A DNA stretch of 8,870 nucleotides, taken from DASTGO01 sp035719045 (GTDB taxonomy: Bacteria; Actinomycetota; Actinomycetes; Actinomycetales; Kineosporiaceae). Under the pieces are notes generated by a model. That model did no database searches and was not told the DNA's origin. It saw nothing but the letters and a program-made list of their open reading frames with translations. The position numbers and the translations under genes were made by a program. Of the stretch, positions 7,967 through 8,870 are shown one piece after another (position 1 is the first letter of the stretch; every line of letters starts with the position of its first letter). The stretch spans positions 1-8,870 of the forward strand of contig DASTGO010000217.1 in the NCBI GenBank assembly GCA_035719045.1, given 5' to 3'.

Positions 7967-7972
7967 CCTCTC
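7967..7972 (-). promoter_or_regulatory. Shine-Dalgarno of ahcY
   Basis: GAGAGG on the minus strand lies 5 bases before the ATG at 7961 and decides that start over upstream in-frame codons. Confidence 0.75.
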
Positions 7973-7978
7973 GGTTCT

Positions 7979-8003
7979 CCGCCGGGCCCGCGCAGGGCGG
8001 CGG
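7979..8003 (-). other. Hairpin just upstream of the ahcY ribosome binding site
   Basis: The arms CCGCCG and CGGCGG (7979-7984 with 7998-8003) pair over 6 bp; a 2-base bulge, a 3-bp CCC/GGG helix and a 5-base loop complete it. It ends 6 bases before the Shine-Dalgarno, so it could affect ribosome access. In DNA this GC-rich such stems also arise by chance. Confidence 0.4.
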
Positions 8004-8181
8004 AACGGTGGTTGCGGAACGTGGCAGCCGAACCAGGTGAACGGTCGGCGTGACGGGTGGCGGTCGGTCCGGCGGGTACGGCGGACGTTTCGGCCGGGAA
8101 TCCCGGTCGACGCGGCCGTGCAGCGAACCGACCCGGCGCGGCCCCTCTGGGCCTGCGGCATCACCCACGCCGGACCGGTCC

Positions 8182-8190
8182 ACGGTAGCA
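8182..8190 (-). promoter_or_regulatory. Candidate ahcY extended -10 promoter
   Basis: The minus strand reads TGC-TACCGT, an extended -10 (TGn) joined to a TANNNT hexamer (8182-8187). No good -35 is visible. Transcription from about 8175 would give ahcY a leader of about 214 bases. A perfect 10-bp palindrome (8172-8181) directly follows the -10 box. Confidence 0.4.
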
Positions 8191-8415
8191 ACCGGCGCCG
8201 CCCACGGCGATCCCCCCGCCGGGCGAGGCCACGATCACCCCCGGAAGTCGTTCGCGGACCGGGTCCACGATCTGCCACGTTGACCCCGTGCCCCCCGCTC
8301 CCCCTCCACGTCGTCCTTCCCGGACGTCTCCGCCGGCCGGCCTGGGCGACCCGACCCGGCAGGTCCTTCCTCCGTCATCCCGGCTCGGTGGCAGCCGCGG
8401 GGCCGGGCGGTCCCG

Positions 8416-8870
8416 GTGAGCGATACGGGCGCAGCGCTGCTCGCGGGTCTGATCGCCGGGTACGGGCTGGCCATGCCGATGGGCGCGATCAGCGTGCTGC
8501 TCATCCACGAGGCGCTGACCAGGGGCTGGCGGATCGCCTCGGCGGCGGCTTCCGGGACCGCCCTGGTCGATCTCGGCTACGCCTGCCTGGCCCTGGCCGC
8601 CGGAGCCGCGGTCACCGACCGGTTGCAGGGCTGGACCCGGACCGTCCAGCTCATCGGGGCGGCCGTGCTGGTGGCGGTGGTGCTCCACGGGCTGCGCGGG
8701 CTGCGCCGGACGTCACTGCCCCTGCGCCCCGCACCGGCCGGCGACAGTCCCGGCGGGAACGGGACACGGCCGGGGCACGGCGACGGCGGACCGCAGGGCG
8801 GACGTGTCCAGGCCCCGGGAACGGCCACCGTGACGGGCGGTCCGGGGCGGCTGCGGACCCTGCAGCGCTT
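8416..8870 (+). CDS. LysE-family exporter, N-terminal part (cut by window edge)
   Basis: From a GTG at 8416 the frame is open to the window end (151 codons plus two bases). The start follows an in-frame TGA far upstream (8281), and I see no better start or clear Shine-Dalgarno. The first membrane helix, ALLAGLIAGYGLAMPMGAISVLL (about 7-29), carries the LysE-like P-x-G-A-I-S-V motif. A second helix spans about 42-65 (ASGTALVDLGYACLALAAG) and a third about 76-94 (VQLIGAAVLVAVVLHGLRG). This three-helix opening is typical of LysE/RhtB amino-acid or metabolite exporters; substrate cannot be read. Residues 98-145 form a Gly/Pro-rich hydrophilic linker, longer than usual for the loop after helix 3. 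The last residues, RLRTLQR followed by a partial codon, resemble the lead-in to the next helix. Divergent from ahcY; no functional link is evident. Confidence 0.82.
   Translation, partial: MSDTGAALLAGLIAGYGLAMPMGAISVLLIHEALTRGWRIASAAASGTALVDLGYACLALAAGAAVTDRLQGWTRTVQLIGAAVLVAVVLHGLRGLRRTSLPLRPAPAGDSPGGNGTRPGHGDGGPQGGRVQAPGTATVTGGPGRLRTLQR

Larger units (their letters stand above)
7962..8415. other. Divergent intergenic region between ahcY and the LysE-family gene
   Basis: This 454-base non-coding gap holds the ahcY leader and promoter on the minus strand. Inverted repeats in the leader are CCGGGA-A-TCCCGG at 8094-8106, GGCCC-N4-GGGCC at 8140-8153, and the hairpin next to the ribosome binding site. 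A 10-bp palindrome, GGACCGGTCC (8172-8181), covers the predicted ahcY start of transcription. On the plus strand, TTGACC at 8280-8285 resembles a -35 box, but I see no -10 box at the right distance, so the promoter of the LysE-family gene is not identified. Open frames crossing the gap have Pro/Arg/Gly-rich compositions and are not believable genes. Confidence 0.55.

Noticed and set aside
7962..8183. A 74-residue N-terminal extension of AhcY from an upstream start
   Set aside because: The added residues are Pro/Arg-rich and unlike the family, while the ATG at 7961 has a good Shine-Dalgarno and gives the normal length.
7962..8190. SAH riboswitch (known class) before ahcY
   Set aside because: I looked for the conserved GAGGAGCGCUGC-type core. 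GAGGGGC and CGCTGCA occur separately in the leader but not joined in the expected order, so the known class is not supported by eye.
8161..8828. Minus-strand open frames of 83-175 codons over the right end
   Set aside because: They are antisense to the LysE-family frame, which has three convincing membrane helices and a family motif.

Overview
The window reads as chromosomal DNA of a very GC-rich actinobacterium. Third codon positions are almost all G or C, GTG starts are common, and the gene content (MoxR/DUF58/DUF4350/DUF4129 set, actinobacterial SpoIIM-like and RDD membrane proteins, bacterial-type S-adenosylhomocysteine hydrolase) is what I associate with families such as Pseudonocardiales, Nakamurellales or Geodermatophilales. 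I cannot name a genus. I see no phage, transposon, CRISPR, tRNA or rRNA sequence. This looks like conserved backbone rather than an acquired island.

Layout. Positions 1-3967 (+ strand) are one tightly packed operon: the C-terminal end of a DUF4129 protein (1-243), a DUF4350 membrane protein (240-1565), a MoxR AAA+ ATPase (1562-2665) and a DUF58 vWA-like membrane protein (2675-3967). The first two junctions are 4-base start/stop overlaps (GTGA, ATGA) and the third is a 9-base gap with a Shine-Dalgarno overlapping the stop, so the genes are probably translationally coupled. A short convergent gap (3968-4052) with a hairpin and a 17-bp tandem repeat separates this operon from two minus-strand genes: a SpoIIM-like integral membrane protein (4053-5048) and an RDD-family membrane protein (5161-6264). 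Further along the minus strand, after a strong palindromic terminator (6448-6478), is sahH/ahcY (6510-7961). A 454-bp divergent gap (7962-8415) then leads to a LysE-family exporter gene that runs off the right edge (8416-8870).

How the genes work together. MoxR ATPases next to DUF58 proteins are a recurring pair in bacteria, in which the AAA+ protein is thought to act as a chaperone or remodelling factor for the vWA-like partner. DUF4350 and DUF4129 are membrane-anchored companions. The convergent RDD and SpoIIM genes are usual neighbours of this set in actinobacteria, but the joint function is unproven. SahH is a housekeeping enzyme of the methyl cycle.

The most notable non-coding signal is a pair of near-identical promoter elements (27 of 32 bases) directly in front of RDD and SpoIIM, two unrelated genes on the same strand. 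Each ends in a TAGGCT -10 box only 6-7 bases before a GTG codon. This suggests leaderless transcripts and a shared control signal, and it argues that SpoIIM starts at 5048, not at the upstream GTG at 5084. The sahH gene also appears to have a long leader containing several hairpins. No clearly new biological system is visible; the window is otherwise ordinary.
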